Part shown: positions 1 to 8,162 of the stretch, in pieces
How positions within the stretch are numbered: the stretch's first letter is position 1
How the letters are laid out: the number at the start of each line of letters is the position of its first letter
Assembly (NCBI RefSeq): GCF_026723865.1
Contig: NZ_CP113529.1
Coordinates: 4,154,001-4,218,000, forward strand
Length of the DNA stretch: 64,000 nt
Source: Mycobacterium sp. Aquia_216
Lineage (GTDB): Bacteria > Actinomycetota > Actinomycetes > Mycobacteriales > Mycobacteriaceae
Direction: 5' to 3'
Translations under genes and position numbers: made by a program
The notes under the pieces: model-generated
Told to the model about the DNA's origin: nothing
Database searches by the model: none
Seen by the model: only the letters and a program-made list of their open reading frames with translations

Positions 1-170
1 TGCAATGGATCCGTCGACATCGAATAGTCCGCGAAATGATGCTCGACAGCCCACACCGAATCAAAGCCGAGCTGTTCGGCGCGATCGGCGAGCATCATCT
101 CCGTGCGCCAGACTTCGTGGTCGGGTCGCCCGTCGAGGTTCTGGAAGAAGTGCCCATGCCCGATGCGCAC
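1..170 (-). CDS. Luciferase-like (LLM) flavin oxidoreductase, N-terminal part only
   Basis: The reverse strand from a GTG at 170 reads an open frame of 56 codons that leaves the window. It starts V-R-I-G-H-G-H-F-F-Q-N-L and continues through E-Q-L-G-F-D-S-V-W and A-V-E-H-H-F, the usual N-terminus of a bacterial luciferase-like TIM-barrel monooxygenase, where an E-H-H-F segment follows the second strand. Such enzymes use FMNH2 or F420H2. The start is a guess: a weak GGAG lies about 16 bases upstream. Upstream lie two inverted repeats (215-229 and 261-276) that could control it. The catalytic body is outside the window, so the cofactor cannot be decided. Confidence 0.72.
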   Translation of the reverse strand, partial: MRIGHGHFFQNLDGRPDHEVWRTEMMLADRAEQLGFDSVWAVEHHFADYSMSTDPL

Positions 171-214
171 CGGTTATCTCACCGCTCCGAATCCTGAACG
201 AACGTGTACTCCAT

Positions 215-229
215 ATGATTTAGAATCAT
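215..229. promoter_or_regulatory. Inverted repeat ATGATT-N3-AATCAT, putative operator
   Basis: A perfect 6-3-6 inverted repeat upstream of the leftward luciferase-like gene. It matches the half-sites of the perfect palindrome at 43611-43626 and of the repeats at 37018-37051, so all three may be bound by one TetR-type repressor. This is inference from sequence only. Confidence 0.5.
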
Positions 230-260
230 GCCTGGCAGCATATCAGCGCGGCATTCATAT

Positions 261-276
261 GTGAACGGTCGTTGAC
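261..276. promoter_or_regulatory. GAACG-GT-CGTT palindrome (shared operator family)
   Basis: The sequence GTGAACGGTCGTTGAC holds the palindromic core AACG-GT-CGTT. It belongs to a motif that recurs upstream of many genes in this window (12495, 16362, 39238, 39794, 48508, 55327 and others). It lies about 90 bases upstream of the leftward luciferase-like gene. Confidence 0.5.
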
Positions 277-342
277 ATTCCAATCCACACCGCGCTCATG
301 CCAAGCCGTCGAACCCCGGACCACATTTTTTCCCGGCCTGGC

Positions 343-897
343 TCACGGTGGGGCGGTTTTGAGACCGGTGATCAGGTATTGCAGACCAACCCCGAACGAG
401 GACGGCGACCCGCCCCGTCCGCGTCTCGTTTCGATCATGACCGCGCCCAGCAGGTAGTTGAAGACGACGCTGATTCCGTCAGTTGCCTGGCGCTCGTCGT
501 AACCGCCGCCGCGCAGAATGTCGAGAAGGCGTTCGCGCGCTTCGGCAACCCACTCGCCCGTGAGTTGCTCCGAGACCAGAATCTCCGCAATGCCGGGGCG
601 GCTGACGAGGATCCGGTGCAGGTCAAGGATGGCGTCGAAGAGCACGGTGTCCCAGTCTTCGACAGTCGTTTGAGAACCCGACGGGATGGCGATGGTGCGC
701 GCGACAAGTGCTTCGAGCAGTGCGTCTTTGGAGTCGAAATAGCCGTACAACGTCATGTGGCTGACGCCGAGGTCGGCACTGAGGCGGCGGAAACTGACGG
801 CTTCGAGGCCATCGGCGTCAAGGATCGCCAGCGCCACATCGATCACATGGTCGACGTCGAGGAGGGCGCGGCGCCCAGGCCGATTTCCGGTAGTCAT
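343..897 (-). CDS. TetR/AcrR family transcriptional regulator
   Basis: A 184-residue protein with an N-terminal TetR helix-turn-helix: a first helix around D-H-V-I-D-V-A-L-A-I-L, then S-F-R-R-L-S-A-D-L-G-V-S and T-L-Y-G-Y-F-D-S-K-D-A-L-L-E-A. The rest is a helical ligand and dimer domain. I start it at the ATG at 897, which has a GTGGGG ribosome-binding site, rather than the more upstream ATG at 933 that would place coding over the operator. It diverges from the F420-type oxidoreductase at 988, and a perfect inverted repeat (933-953) lies between them, so it probably represses that operon and itself. The ligand is unknown. Confidence 0.9.
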   Translation of the reverse strand: MTTGNRPGRRALLDVDHVIDVALAILDADGLEAVSFRRLSADLGVSHMTLYGYFDSKDALLEALVARTIAIPSGSQTTVEDWDTVLFDAILDLHRILVSRPGIAEILVSEQLTGEWVAEARERLLDILRGGGYDERQATDGISVVFNYLLGAVMIETRRGRGGSPSSFGVGLQYLITGLKTAPP

Positions 898-932
898 TTC
901 CCCACAAGGTAGAACAATCGCGGTTGACATCA

Positions 933-953
933 AATATTTACGGTGTAAATATT
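933..953. promoter_or_regulatory. Perfect inverted repeat AATATTTAC-N3-GTAAATATT, TetR operator
   Basis: A perfect 9-3-9 inverted repeat in the 90-base gap between the TetR gene (897, leftward) and the oxidoreductase gene (988, rightward). Position and symmetry are those of a divergent TetR operator. No second copy was seen in the window, so it is likely specific to this regulator. Confidence 0.75.
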
Positions 954-987
954 ACGGCACTGAGTTCGACGTCGAGCAAGGGACACC

Positions 988-2070
988 GTGAGACTTGGAT
1001 TGCTGCTTCCCACGATGCAGTCTGTAGACGTCAATCGCGCCGCCCTCCGCGCTGCGGAGCAGGTGGGGGTCGACGACGTCTGGGTACTCGACCACATGAT
1101 GGGCCTCACCCATCCAACAATCTGGCCGTTGTTCCCTGCCGCGCAGGCACTTCCCGACCCCGATGCCTTGCTGGATCCCTTCTGTGTCGCGGCAGCACTG
1201 GGTCCCACGACTGATCTGCCACTCGGCACGTGCGTCACCGATGCCACCCGACGGCGGGGCGGCGATCTCGCGCGTGCCGCGCTCACGCTGCACGATGCTT
1301 GCCGCGGCGGCTTCGTCCTGGGTCTGGGCTCGGGCGAGGCGGAATCGATCGTCCCGTTCGGATATGACTACGACTTCCCCGTCGGCAATGTCGAGCGGGC
1401 CCTACGGGAAATCCGATCGATGCTTGACCGCGGCCACATGCCCGAAGGTGTTGGCCGCACTGGACTTCCGCGCGATGGCAACAAAGGCATCCCTGAGGTT
1501 TGGGTCGCAGCACAACATCCTCGGATGCTCCGGCTGACCGGTACCTACGCCGACGGCTGGCTGCCGTTGCCCAGCAGCGTGGAACGGTACCGCGAGCAGT
1601 TTGGCATCATCAAAGCCGCCGCCACGAGCGCCGACAGACCCACGCCGGTGGCCTCGCTGGTACCCGCGACGATTCTCGGAGATTCACGCGAGCAAGTCTT
1701 GCAAACGCTGGAACAGCTACCGGTCGCTCGATTGATCGCCTACTACCTGCCGGCTGCAACTTGGCGGACGTACGGCCTCGATCATCCGGGCGGGCCGGAC
1801 TGTCGTGGCCAGGCCGACATCATTCCGCACACGATCGAGCCCGAACGTCTGGCCGAGATCGCCGACACGATTCCCGTCGAGCTCGTCGAGGAACTCGCCT
1901 GGCTCGGCAATGCCGACGAGATCGCCGAACGGATCGCTCCCTATGCGGAGTCCGGAGCCACCCACCTCCTGCTGGGCGATGTCACCGGAACCACGTACGC
2001 ACCGGAGGAGGCAGCGCGCGTGATCGGCGAGCAACTCCCCCGGCTGCGGGAGCTGCTTCAAGAACTCTGA
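988..2070 (+). CDS. LLM class F420-dependent oxidoreductase
   Basis: A 360-residue luciferase-like TIM-barrel protein. It begins M-R-L-G-L-L-L-P with the conserved Q-V-G-V-D-D-V-W-V-L-D-H segment, and has V-L-G-L-G-S-G-E in the middle, as in actinobacterial F420-dependent oxidoreductases. The GTG start is preceded by AAGGGA. Such enzymes use reduced F420 (or FMN) to oxidise or reduce small molecules; the substrate is not predictable. It leads an operon with the CrtC/AttH-like protein (gap 14 bases) and the kinase-like protein, and is probably controlled by the divergent TetR through the 933-953 repeat. Confidence 0.88.
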   Translation: MRLGLLLPTMQSVDVNRAALRAAEQVGVDDVWVLDHMMGLTHPTIWPLFPAAQALPDPDALLDPFCVAAALGPTTDLPLGTCVTDATRRRGGDLARAALTLHDACRGGFVLGLGSGEAESIVPFGYDYDFPVGNVERALREIRSMLDRGHMPEGVGRTGLPRDGNKGIPEVWVAAQHPRMLRLTGTYADGWLPLPSSVERYREQFGIIKAAATSADRPTPVASLVPATILGDSREQVLQTLEQLPVARLIAYYLPAATWRTYGLDHPGGPDCRGQADIIPHTIEPERLAEIADTIPVELVEELAWLGNADEIAERIAPYAESGATHLLLGDVTGTTYAPEEAARVIGEQLPRLRELLQEL

Positions 2071-2084
2071 CGACGAGAAGGACG

Positions 2085-3077
2085 ATGACAATCGACACCG
2101 AACGCGAAATCACACCGGAAGACGACTCGTTTCGCTACCACGAGCGGCCCTCCGACCCGTTCTGGAACGAGTCCGGCCTCTTCGGGTTCATGATTCCCGA
2201 GCGCAAGATCGACGGCTATTTCTATGTCTGGCACCGACCTAACATGAACCTGACATCCGCAGGCGTCGCACTGTGGGACGACAAGGGCACGGAGACGCAC
2301 AACTGCCTCTACTCGGAATGGTTCCACTTCAACCCAATGGCGTCCGACACGGATATGTTTGATTTTGAGTTAGGTAATGGCATGCGCTGCAAGATCATTG
2401 AGCCACTCAAGCAGTACCGCCTTGGCTACACCAGCGACACCTGTTCGTTCGACCTGCTCTGGACCGGTGCCTACCAGCCGCCGAACCTGCACTACTCCGG
2501 TGAGCACGGTTTCGACATTTACGGCGGCGTCCACTACGAACAACTCGGCACCGTGACGGGCACGATCGCCCTTTACGGCGAGACGATCCCGGTCGACTGC
2601 CACCACTTCCGCGATCACTCGCGAGGGCTGCGGCCCGGCCCGGCACATAACCTTCCCGGTGGCGGGTTCGACTTCGCTTGGGCGTCGGAGCGGTCCTCGT
2701 TCGCGGTGACGTCGGCACGGCCCGACCCTAAGGCGCCCGTGACGGCCCGGTCCATCGACCAGGTGAGTTACGGCCACATGACCAAGGACGGGGTCATGGC
2801 ACATGTCGTTGGCGGTACGCGGGAAGTCCTGGATCGCGAGGTGGACGGCCGGCCTCGCCGGGTCGCCCTCCATTTGGTGGATGATCTCGGCCGCGAGCTC
2901 CACGCGGAGTCAAAGGTGCAGAACTGCCTGAAGTGGCACAGCATCTGGCATATGCAGTGGTGCCTTGCCAGCTGGGACGTCGACGGCGAGCCGGGCTGGG
3001 GCGAGAACCAGGACTGGTTCGACATCGACGTCATTCGTGCCCACCAGCGCCAGGCGTTCAACGCCGGACGTCCGTAA
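2085..3077 (+). CDS. CrtC/AttH-like beta-barrel protein (DUF7064/7065 type)
   Basis: 330 residues. The ATG at 2085 follows AGAAGG and sits just after the oxidoreductase gene. Features are Y-H-E-R-P-S-D-P-F-W-N-E-S near the N-terminus, H-R-P-N-M-N-L around residue 50 and H-Y-E-Q-L-G-T-V-T-G before R176-D-H-S. This arrangement is typical of a large uncharacterised actinobacterial family that I associate with the lipocalin-like AttH/CrtC (carotenoid hydratase) fold and the names DUF7064/DUF7065; the names are from memory. A paralog lies at 57523-58530. There is no signal peptide. In this copy the usual R-D-x-S-W-G-x-R is changed to R-D-H-S-R-G-L-R. Confidence 0.7.
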   Translation: MTIDTEREITPEDDSFRYHERPSDPFWNESGLFGFMIPERKIDGYFYVWHRPNMNLTSAGVALWDDKGTETHNCLYSEWFHFNPMASDTDMFDFELGNGMRCKIIEPLKQYRLGYTSDTCSFDLLWTGAYQPPNLHYSGEHGFDIYGGVHYEQLGTVTGTIALYGETIPVDCHHFRDHSRGLRPGPAHNLPGGGFDFAWASERSSFAVTSARPDPKAPVTARSIDQVSYGHMTKDGVMAHVVGGTREVLDREVDGRPRRVALHLVDDLGRELHAESKVQNCLKWHSIWHMQWCLASWDVDGEPGWGENQDWFDIDVIRAHQRQAFNAGRP

Positions 3078-3089
3078 CAGGAGACGAGG

Positions 3090-4160
3090 TTGCGCACGAT
3101 GGTGGTGTCTAGTTCGGACGAGCTCACCCCCGAGTGGTTCACGCGAGCGCTCGGGTCCGCCGGCTCAGAAGTGACCGACGTCCGGATCGACCAGGTGGGC
3201 GGCGGCGCGATGTGCCGAATGGTGCGTGCGGCGTTGACCTGGGATGGCGCGAACGGTTCGCCCGAATCGGTGATCGTGAAGTTTCCGACGTCGGATGCGG
3301 GCACCCGTGCCCTGGCCCAGGCGATGCGGATGTACGAACTCGAGGTCCGCTTCTACCGTGACCTGCTCCCCCACCTGGCCGACGTAAGCACTCCCACTTG
3401 CCATTTCGCCGAGCTGGACGAGGCGACGGGCGCGTTCACCCTGGTTCTCGCCGACCTCAGTGGGCGGACGCGACCGGGCGACGTCCTGACGGAGAGCACC
3501 GAGGACGACTGCGGCGCCGTGTTGACCGAGCTCGCCCACCTGCAGGGTGCCTCGTGGAACTCGCCGACCACCGCGGCAATGCCGTGGCTCGCGGATCATC
3601 AACGGACGGTGGAGGTTTTCGACTCGATGCCCGCCGGGCTCGAGCCGTGGCTTGCCCGCTTCGGGCATTCACTCGAACCTCCCCAGGTCGCGCTGTTCGA
3701 GACCGTGATTCCGCAGGCGGGCAAGTGGATCAGATCGTGGGACGGCCCGTCGGTCGTTCAGCACGGCGACCTGCGCACTGACAACGTCCTGTTCAGTCTC
3801 GACCCCGGCCCGCGGGCCACCCTTCTCGATTTCCAGACCGTGCGGCTCGGACCGCCGGGTATGGACCCGGCGTATTTCCTTGGCTCCTCGCTATCCACGG
3901 AAACACGCCGCCGTGCCGAGCGTGAGCTACTCGCCGAATTCCACGACCGCCTCACTGCGACTGGGGTTTCCGGCTATGACTTCAACGATTGCTTCCGCGC
4001 ATACCGCGAGGGTGCCCTCTACGCCGTCTACCTCTTCTGCGGCCTGTCCAGCCGGGTCGCGCCTTCGGAGCGTGTCGACCGCGTTATCGCAGACCAGACC
4101 CGCCGGTATGCGGACATGGCTCTAGACCTGGAGGCCGCGCAACTCGGGGGCCTTCTGTAG
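3090..4160 (+). CDS. Phosphotransferase family protein (ecdysteroid-kinase/APH-like)
   Basis: A 356-residue kinase-fold protein of the aminoglycoside phosphotransferase/choline kinase superfamily. The catalytic Brenner motif H225-G-D-L-R-T-D-N232 and the metal-binding D247-F-Q are both present, so it should be active. The N-terminal lobe has V-I-V-K-F with the ATP-anchoring lysine. Such proteins phosphorylate hydroxyl groups of small molecules; relatives act on sugars, choline, antibiotics or, in insects, ecdysteroids. The TTG at 3090 is chosen because AGGAG precedes it by about 8 bases; ATG at 3099 is the alternative. It ends the 988-4160 operon. A paralog is at 14726. Confidence 0.82.
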   Translation: MRTMVVSSSDELTPEWFTRALGSAGSEVTDVRIDQVGGGAMCRMVRAALTWDGANGSPESVIVKFPTSDAGTRALAQAMRMYELEVRFYRDLLPHLADVSTPTCHFAELDEATGAFTLVLADLSGRTRPGDVLTESTEDDCGAVLTELAHLQGASWNSPTTAAMPWLADHQRTVEVFDSMPAGLEPWLARFGHSLEPPQVALFETVIPQAGKWIRSWDGPSVVQHGDLRTDNVLFSLDPGPRATLLDFQTVRLGPPGMDPAYFLGSSLSTETRRRAERELLAEFHDRLTATGVSGYDFNDCFRAYREGALYAVYLFCGLSSRVAPSERVDRVIADQTRRYADMALDLEAAQLGGLL

Positions 4161-4575
4161 CCGAGCCCGCCCTGGGGTCACGGACTGATATGCCGCGGAA
4201 GTTGGGACAGCGCGCCGGAGAAGCGAGGAACCCGGACGCAATGATCTTTTATCTGTTGACGATGAACACATCGATGAACCGAGAAGGTCGATCAGCACAT
4301 TCACGACCGGATGGCTACCCGACCAATCTTCTTCCGACCGAATGGTCACGCGAGGACGCCCCGAAGATCATCGACAAGACACGGCCGGAGGTCGTCCGAC
4401 GCGCGCTCGCGGCAATCCCCACCTACGCAAGAACGGACAGCCGTTACCCACTGAGGCGTAGGGCCCGAGACCGGGAGATGAACGATCGTGAACTGTCCAA
4501 TGGACGACGGTTTATAGCTGTTACTGTCGATCTGTATCAATTAGTAGTTACCGATCGTTCTCACTATTTGTTACG
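4161..4575. other. Gap of 415 bases with a possible PucR/CdaR regulator remnant
   Basis: There is no intact gene here. The plus frame between about 4315 and 4450 reads T-N-L-L-P-T-E-W-S-R-E-D-A, then K-I-I-D-K-T-R-P-E-V-V-R-R and A-L-A-A-I-P-T-Y-A-R-T-D. Spacing and residues resemble the start of actinobacterial PucR/CdaR-type regulators, which often read ...V..I..E-I-P-x-Y-A-R. It then runs out into low-quality sequence, so a gene remnant is plausible but unproven. At the right end TGTATCAA (4533-4540) and CCGATCGTTC (4551-4560) resemble half-sites of operators found elsewhere in the window. Confidence 0.35.
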
Positions 4576-5478
4576 GTGGGGAACGTGGGTGACTTCGTCA
4601 GCGGCCTGGGCGTTAACCCGTCCAGCGACCTCAGCGTCTTTCTATTTTGCGCGACCTTCACCTTCGCGGTGGTGACCGCGCTATGGGTGGTGGGCTTGCT
4701 ACAGGGCAACCATTCGATGATGGACGGCTGGTACGGCTTCGCGTTCGCGGTTCCGGCGTTGCTCGCGTATCTGATCGTTGGCGCCCAGTCGGTCGCCGCG
4801 GCGCTGCTGTTATTCATGGTGATGCTGCACGGCGGCCGGCTGGGGTGGTATCTGGCGGCGCGCTGGCGGCGCTATGTGCCCGTGTATGGAGGCGACCCGC
4901 GCTATCTGAACTTCGTCACGGAGATGTCGCCCGGCTACTGGTGGAAGAGCTTCTTCCGGGTGATGGAGCCCCAGGCTGTCATCATCGTGCTGATCGGAAT
5001 GCCCGCCGTGGTCGGCATTTTGAAGAACCGAACCCCCAACGGCGGCATCGGCCTGCTGGCGTTCGCCGGCCTGGTGCTCTTCATGGTCGGCCTGTACTTC
5101 GAGACGGTGGCAGACGCACAACTGCAGGCCTTCCTGGCACTCGATGAGCGACCGCGTTACCTCAACACCGGGGTCTGGAAGCACAGCCGCCACCCGAATT
5201 ACTTCGGGACCACCACGGTCTGGTGGGGCATGTGGTTGGTCGCCGTCGCCGGCAACCCGTCCTGCTGGTGGACGGTTGCGGGTCCGCTGATCAACACGAT
5301 CATGCTGACCTCGGTGCTGGGTTCGGCGTTCCAGGACAACTACATGGGTGTGCGGCCGGAGTATCAGGAGCTGATGGCACGCACTCGCCGGTTCCTACCG
5401 ATTCCGTTGTCGGCCGAAGCTATTGCGCGCAATCAGGCGCAGCTGGCTCAGCAGCGCGCCGGCGCGAACGCTGCTTGA
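4576..5478 (+). CDS. DUF1295 family integral membrane protein (steroid 5-alpha-reductase-like)
   Basis: About 300 residues with seven or so hydrophobic helices. The C-terminal signature T-G-V-W-K-H-S-R-H-P-N-Y-F-G is diagnostic of DUF1295, which shares its fold with 3-oxo-5-alpha-steroid 4-dehydrogenases and isoprenylcysteine methyltransferases. Members are thought to reduce or modify hydrophobic ring or isoprenoid substrates in the membrane. Start is GTG 4576 or GTG 4585; GGTGGGG lies between them and favours the second. The stop is one base from the next ATG (TGA-G-ATG), so it is co-translated with the CrtI-like FAD enzyme, which suggests that they form one enzyme system. Confidence 0.85.
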   Translation: MGNVGDFVSGLGVNPSSDLSVFLFCATFTFAVVTALWVVGLLQGNHSMMDGWYGFAFAVPALLAYLIVGAQSVAAALLLFMVMLHGGRLGWYLAARWRRYVPVYGGDPRYLNFVTEMSPGYWWKSFFRVMEPQAVIIVLIGMPAVVGILKNRTPNGGIGLLAFAGLVLFMVGLYFETVADAQLQAFLALDERPRYLNTGVWKHSRHPNYFGTTTVWWGMWLVAVAGNPSCWWTVAGPLINTIMLTSVLGSAFQDNYMGVRPEYQELMARTRRFLPIPLSAEAIARNQAQLAQQRAGANAA

Positions 5479-5479
5479 G

Positions 5480-7036
5480 ATGTACGACGCCATCGTCGTC
5501 GGGGGCGGCCACCACGGTCTGACCTGCGCGACCTATCTTGCCCGCGCCGGCAAACGCGTCGTGGTGCTGGAGCGAAAACCGTGGCTCGGCGGCATGACCT
5601 ACTCGCGCGAAACCGTTTCCGAAGCACCGGGATTCGTGATGAATCCGTGCGCGGTGGATCTGCTGTTCACCAATCTTGAGCCTTCCATCGTCAACGAGCT
5701 TCGCCTGGAATCGTTCGGATTGCGTCAGGCCAGCCCCGAGCCGTGGGGCGCCTACGTGGGACCGGAAGGCCAGTCGATCGGGCTGTGGCGTTCCCTCGAT
5801 CGCACCGTCGACGAGATCCGGCGGTATTCGAAACGTGACGCCACGAAGTTCGCGCAACTCTGCGAGATGTGGTGTGACTTCTGGTATGTGGCGGCGCCGT
5901 ACCTGATGGACCATCCCACCCGGCCGCGGGTCAAGACGGTCGCGGAACTGGGTTGGCGTGCGGTGCGCAAGCGCCGCAATCTCGCGCCGGTAGCCCGCAT
6001 GCTGATGGCTTCCCCGCATCAGCTCATCGAGTCGATGTTCGAATCCGAAGAGGTGAAGTCGCTGCTGGCGATCTACGCCTCGGGTTCGGAAGCGCCATTG
6101 CGGGAGCCGGGATCGGGCGCGGTGCTGGGCGTGATCATGATGCACATCGGGTGGGGTATCAAACGCCCGATCGGCGGCATGGCCGAATTCACCGGCGCAC
6201 TGGCCGCATGCCTGCGCCACCACGGTGGCGAGACCCGGACCGACGCGGCCGTCGAAGAGATCCTGGTCCGGGGTGGGCAGGCAGCTGGAGTGCGTTTGGC
6301 CGATGGCGAGGTGCTGCACGCTCGGCAGGTCGTCGCGGCGGTCGACCCCGTCACGCTGATGAGCAAGCTGGTCGACTCGGCGCACGTGTCGGACGCGGTG
6401 CTCGACGAGGTTCGCAATATCCGCATCAACGGCTGGGGCATCAACAACACCAAGATCGACGTAGCGATATCTCGACGGCCGAAGTTATTGTGCGACAGGC
6501 CTGAACTCTGGGGCAGCTACATGCTGATCGGAGACACCAAGCACTACGTCGACCGCGCACTCGACGCCGCGATGCATGGTCACATTCCGGCCGAGACGCC
6601 GATGTGGGCCCTCATGCCGTCGGCCTTCGACCGTTCGCAGGTGCCGCCGGGCAGCGAGGGCGACACCATGTACCTGTTCTGCACTGCGGTTCCGCAAACC
6701 TTCGCCGACGGCAGCCAATGGGCGCAACACCGCGGGCCCTTCGCGCACCAGGCGATACAGAAGGTCGACGAGGTGGCGCCGGGATTCGCCAGCGCCGTCA
6801 TGGGCAGCTGGGTCAAAAGCCCGGCAGAACTGCGCGACATGACACATGAGGGCAGCTACGTCGTCGTTGACATGTCGCTGAATCAGATGGGACCCAATCG
6901 CCCGACCGCGTCGCTGGCGGGCTACCGCACCCCCATCCTGGGCCTCTGGCATACGGGCGCCGGCGCGCATCCGATGGGCGGCGTGCACGGCTGGGCGGGC
7001 AGAACCACCGCGCGCACCGTCCTCAAGTCCTTATAA
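5480..7036 (+). CDS. Phytoene desaturase-like NAD(P)/FAD-dependent oxidoreductase
   Basis: 518 residues. The N-terminal dinucleotide-binding motif V-V-G-G-G-H-H-G-L-T-C-A-T-Y-L-A and the C-terminal FAD motif G-A-G-A-H-P-M-G-G-V-H-G-W-A-G-R define the CrtI/phytoene dehydrogenase-like family (COG1233). These flavoproteins desaturate, saturate or isomerise isoprenoid or other hydrophobic chains at the membrane. Start is fixed by the one-base gap after the DUF1295 gene. Related enzymes are at 8159 and 21624. No carotenoid biosynthesis genes (phytoene synthase, GGPP synthase) are present, so carotenoid is not the obvious substrate. Confidence 0.87.
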   Translation: MYDAIVVGGGHHGLTCATYLARAGKRVVVLERKPWLGGMTYSRETVSEAPGFVMNPCAVDLLFTNLEPSIVNELRLESFGLRQASPEPWGAYVGPEGQSIGLWRSLDRTVDEIRRYSKRDATKFAQLCEMWCDFWYVAAPYLMDHPTRPRVKTVAELGWRAVRKRRNLAPVARMLMASPHQLIESMFESEEVKSLLAIYASGSEAPLREPGSGAVLGVIMMHIGWGIKRPIGGMAEFTGALAACLRHHGGETRTDAAVEEILVRGGQAAGVRLADGEVLHARQVVAAVDPVTLMSKLVDSAHVSDAVLDEVRNIRINGWGINNTKIDVAISRRPKLLCDRPELWGSYMLIGDTKHYVDRALDAAMHGHIPAETPMWALMPSAFDRSQVPPGSEGDTMYLFCTAVPQTFADGSQWAQHRGPFAHQAIQKVDEVAPGFASAVMGSWVKSPAELRDMTHEGSYVVVDMSLNQMGPNRPTASLAGYRTPILGLWHTGAGAHPMGGVHGWAGRTTARTVLKSL

Positions 7037-7430
7037 CCGCAGCTGGCATCACTCGCATGCTTCGATCATGATCGCCCAGGCATCATCCCGATCCCGAACG
7101 GTTCGACCCCGGGCCGGACGCTTGGCGCCACGCTTAGTCCGACCACCTGGCTGCCAGTCGGCGGCGGCAATCGCCGCTGTCTCGGTGCGACGTTTCGTGC
7201 CGGAGATGAGAGTCGCCCTGTGCGAGATTCTCCGTCGTGTGCCGCTCGAAACCACTGCGGCTCACGGTGAACGACAAAGGGTAAGGCATGTCATCCTGGT
7301 GCCGCACCGCGGCACGCGTATCTGCGTCCGCTCCGTACTCAACCCCGTGGCAGCAAGACCCGTGGCGACCGAGCTGCCACGCTGCCCAGCAATTACCCGG
7401 GAAGCCTTCCCCACGCACAGCTGATCCGCT
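7037..7430. other. Convergent gap of 394 bases without a recognisable gene
   Basis: Lies between two converging genes. A leftward frame (7255-7049) ends with G-T-K-R-R-T-E-T-A-A-I-A-A-A-D-W-Q-P and a basic tail, but I recognise no family and see no convincing ribosome-binding site. It may be an old gene remnant. No clear terminator hairpin was found. Confidence 0.4.
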
Positions 7431-8162
7431 TCAGACTGCCCGTGCACCAATCACATTGGGTGCTGGCGCGTCTGCTTCTTTCTCCTGCTGCCGCAACGCC
7501 CTCAGCAATGCCCACATCATGATGACGACCCAGATGCCGAACGTGCCAAGGCCTAGGTAGAAGACGAGCAATCCCTGCCACGCCACCGGTCCTGTTTTCG
7601 CGAAGTATGGAAGGAAGGCAGGCAGGAACGTGAGCGGAATCCATATGTTCGCGTAACCGACCCAGCGAGGAAATACCGGGTGCGTAGTGCGGTCCAACAG
7701 GATTGCCACGGCAATCGGGATCTCCTGGAGTAAAAATAGCCCGATCGGTGTGACCAGCAGCAGCCACGCCAAATCGTTGATCGCCTGGATCGCCACGGGA
7801 TCTCGGTCGGGGCGAAACGCGGCGACGTTCATGACGATGAGCGGCAAGACGGTGACGATCACCACGCAGATACCGCCGATCTGCTGCAGCGTTGCAAGCG
7901 CGGGCGGGGCCGCTTTGATCCGCAGCATCTGTGTGGTGATCAAAGCGACGAGTGGCCCCAAGAATCCCAACCCAATTGCGGCGAGCAACAATCCGAGTCG
8001 TGTCGTGGTCGGATGAGCGCGGTAGAACTCGGCGATCTGCTCGGCGTTCAGATTGGCGCCGGGCGGCACCGGAAGCAGGCGAGCGACGGTGAAGCCGGCG
8101 AAGGTCAACACGATGACCGCCAATCCGCACCACGCCATAGCGCGTTGCACGGCGTACGTCAC
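7431..8162 (-). CDS. Polytopic membrane protein, PRW/AWNG family
   Basis: 243 residues with about six hydrophobic helices. It is one of six paralogs in the window (also 11981, 23236, 33698, 39836, 59404) sharing an R-P-x-R-D/E-P loop followed by N-D-L-A-W, then P-R-W-x-G-Y-x-N, and near the C-terminus G-P-x-A-W-N-G (here A-W-Q-G) before the last helix. I do not recognise a described family and assign no function. Its GTG overlaps the stop of the FAD enzyme at 8159 (GTGA), so the two are translationally coupled and may form a membrane enzyme complex. The start is GTG 8162. Confidence 0.8.
   Translation of the reverse strand: MTYAVQRAMAWCGLAVIVLTFAGFTVARLLPVPPGANLNAEQIAEFYRAHPTTTRLGLLLAAIGLGFLGPLVALITTQMLRIKAAPPALATLQQIGGICVVIVTVLPLIVMNVAAFRPDRDPVAIQAINDLAWLLLVTPIGLFLLQEIPIAVAILLDRTTHPVFPRWVGYANIWIPLTFLPAFLPYFAKTGPVAWQGLLVFYLGLGTFGIWVVIMMWALLRALRQQEKEADAPAPNVIGARAV

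Noticed and set aside
1500-2084. N-terminal extension of the CrtC/AttH-like protein
   Set aside because: The frame is open upstream, but it lies over the F420 oxidoreductase gene in another frame; ATG 2085 with AGAAGG is the real start.
7049-7255. Small leftward gene of 68 codons
   Set aside because: No ribosome-binding site, no family, very basic composition; treated as uncharacterised gap.
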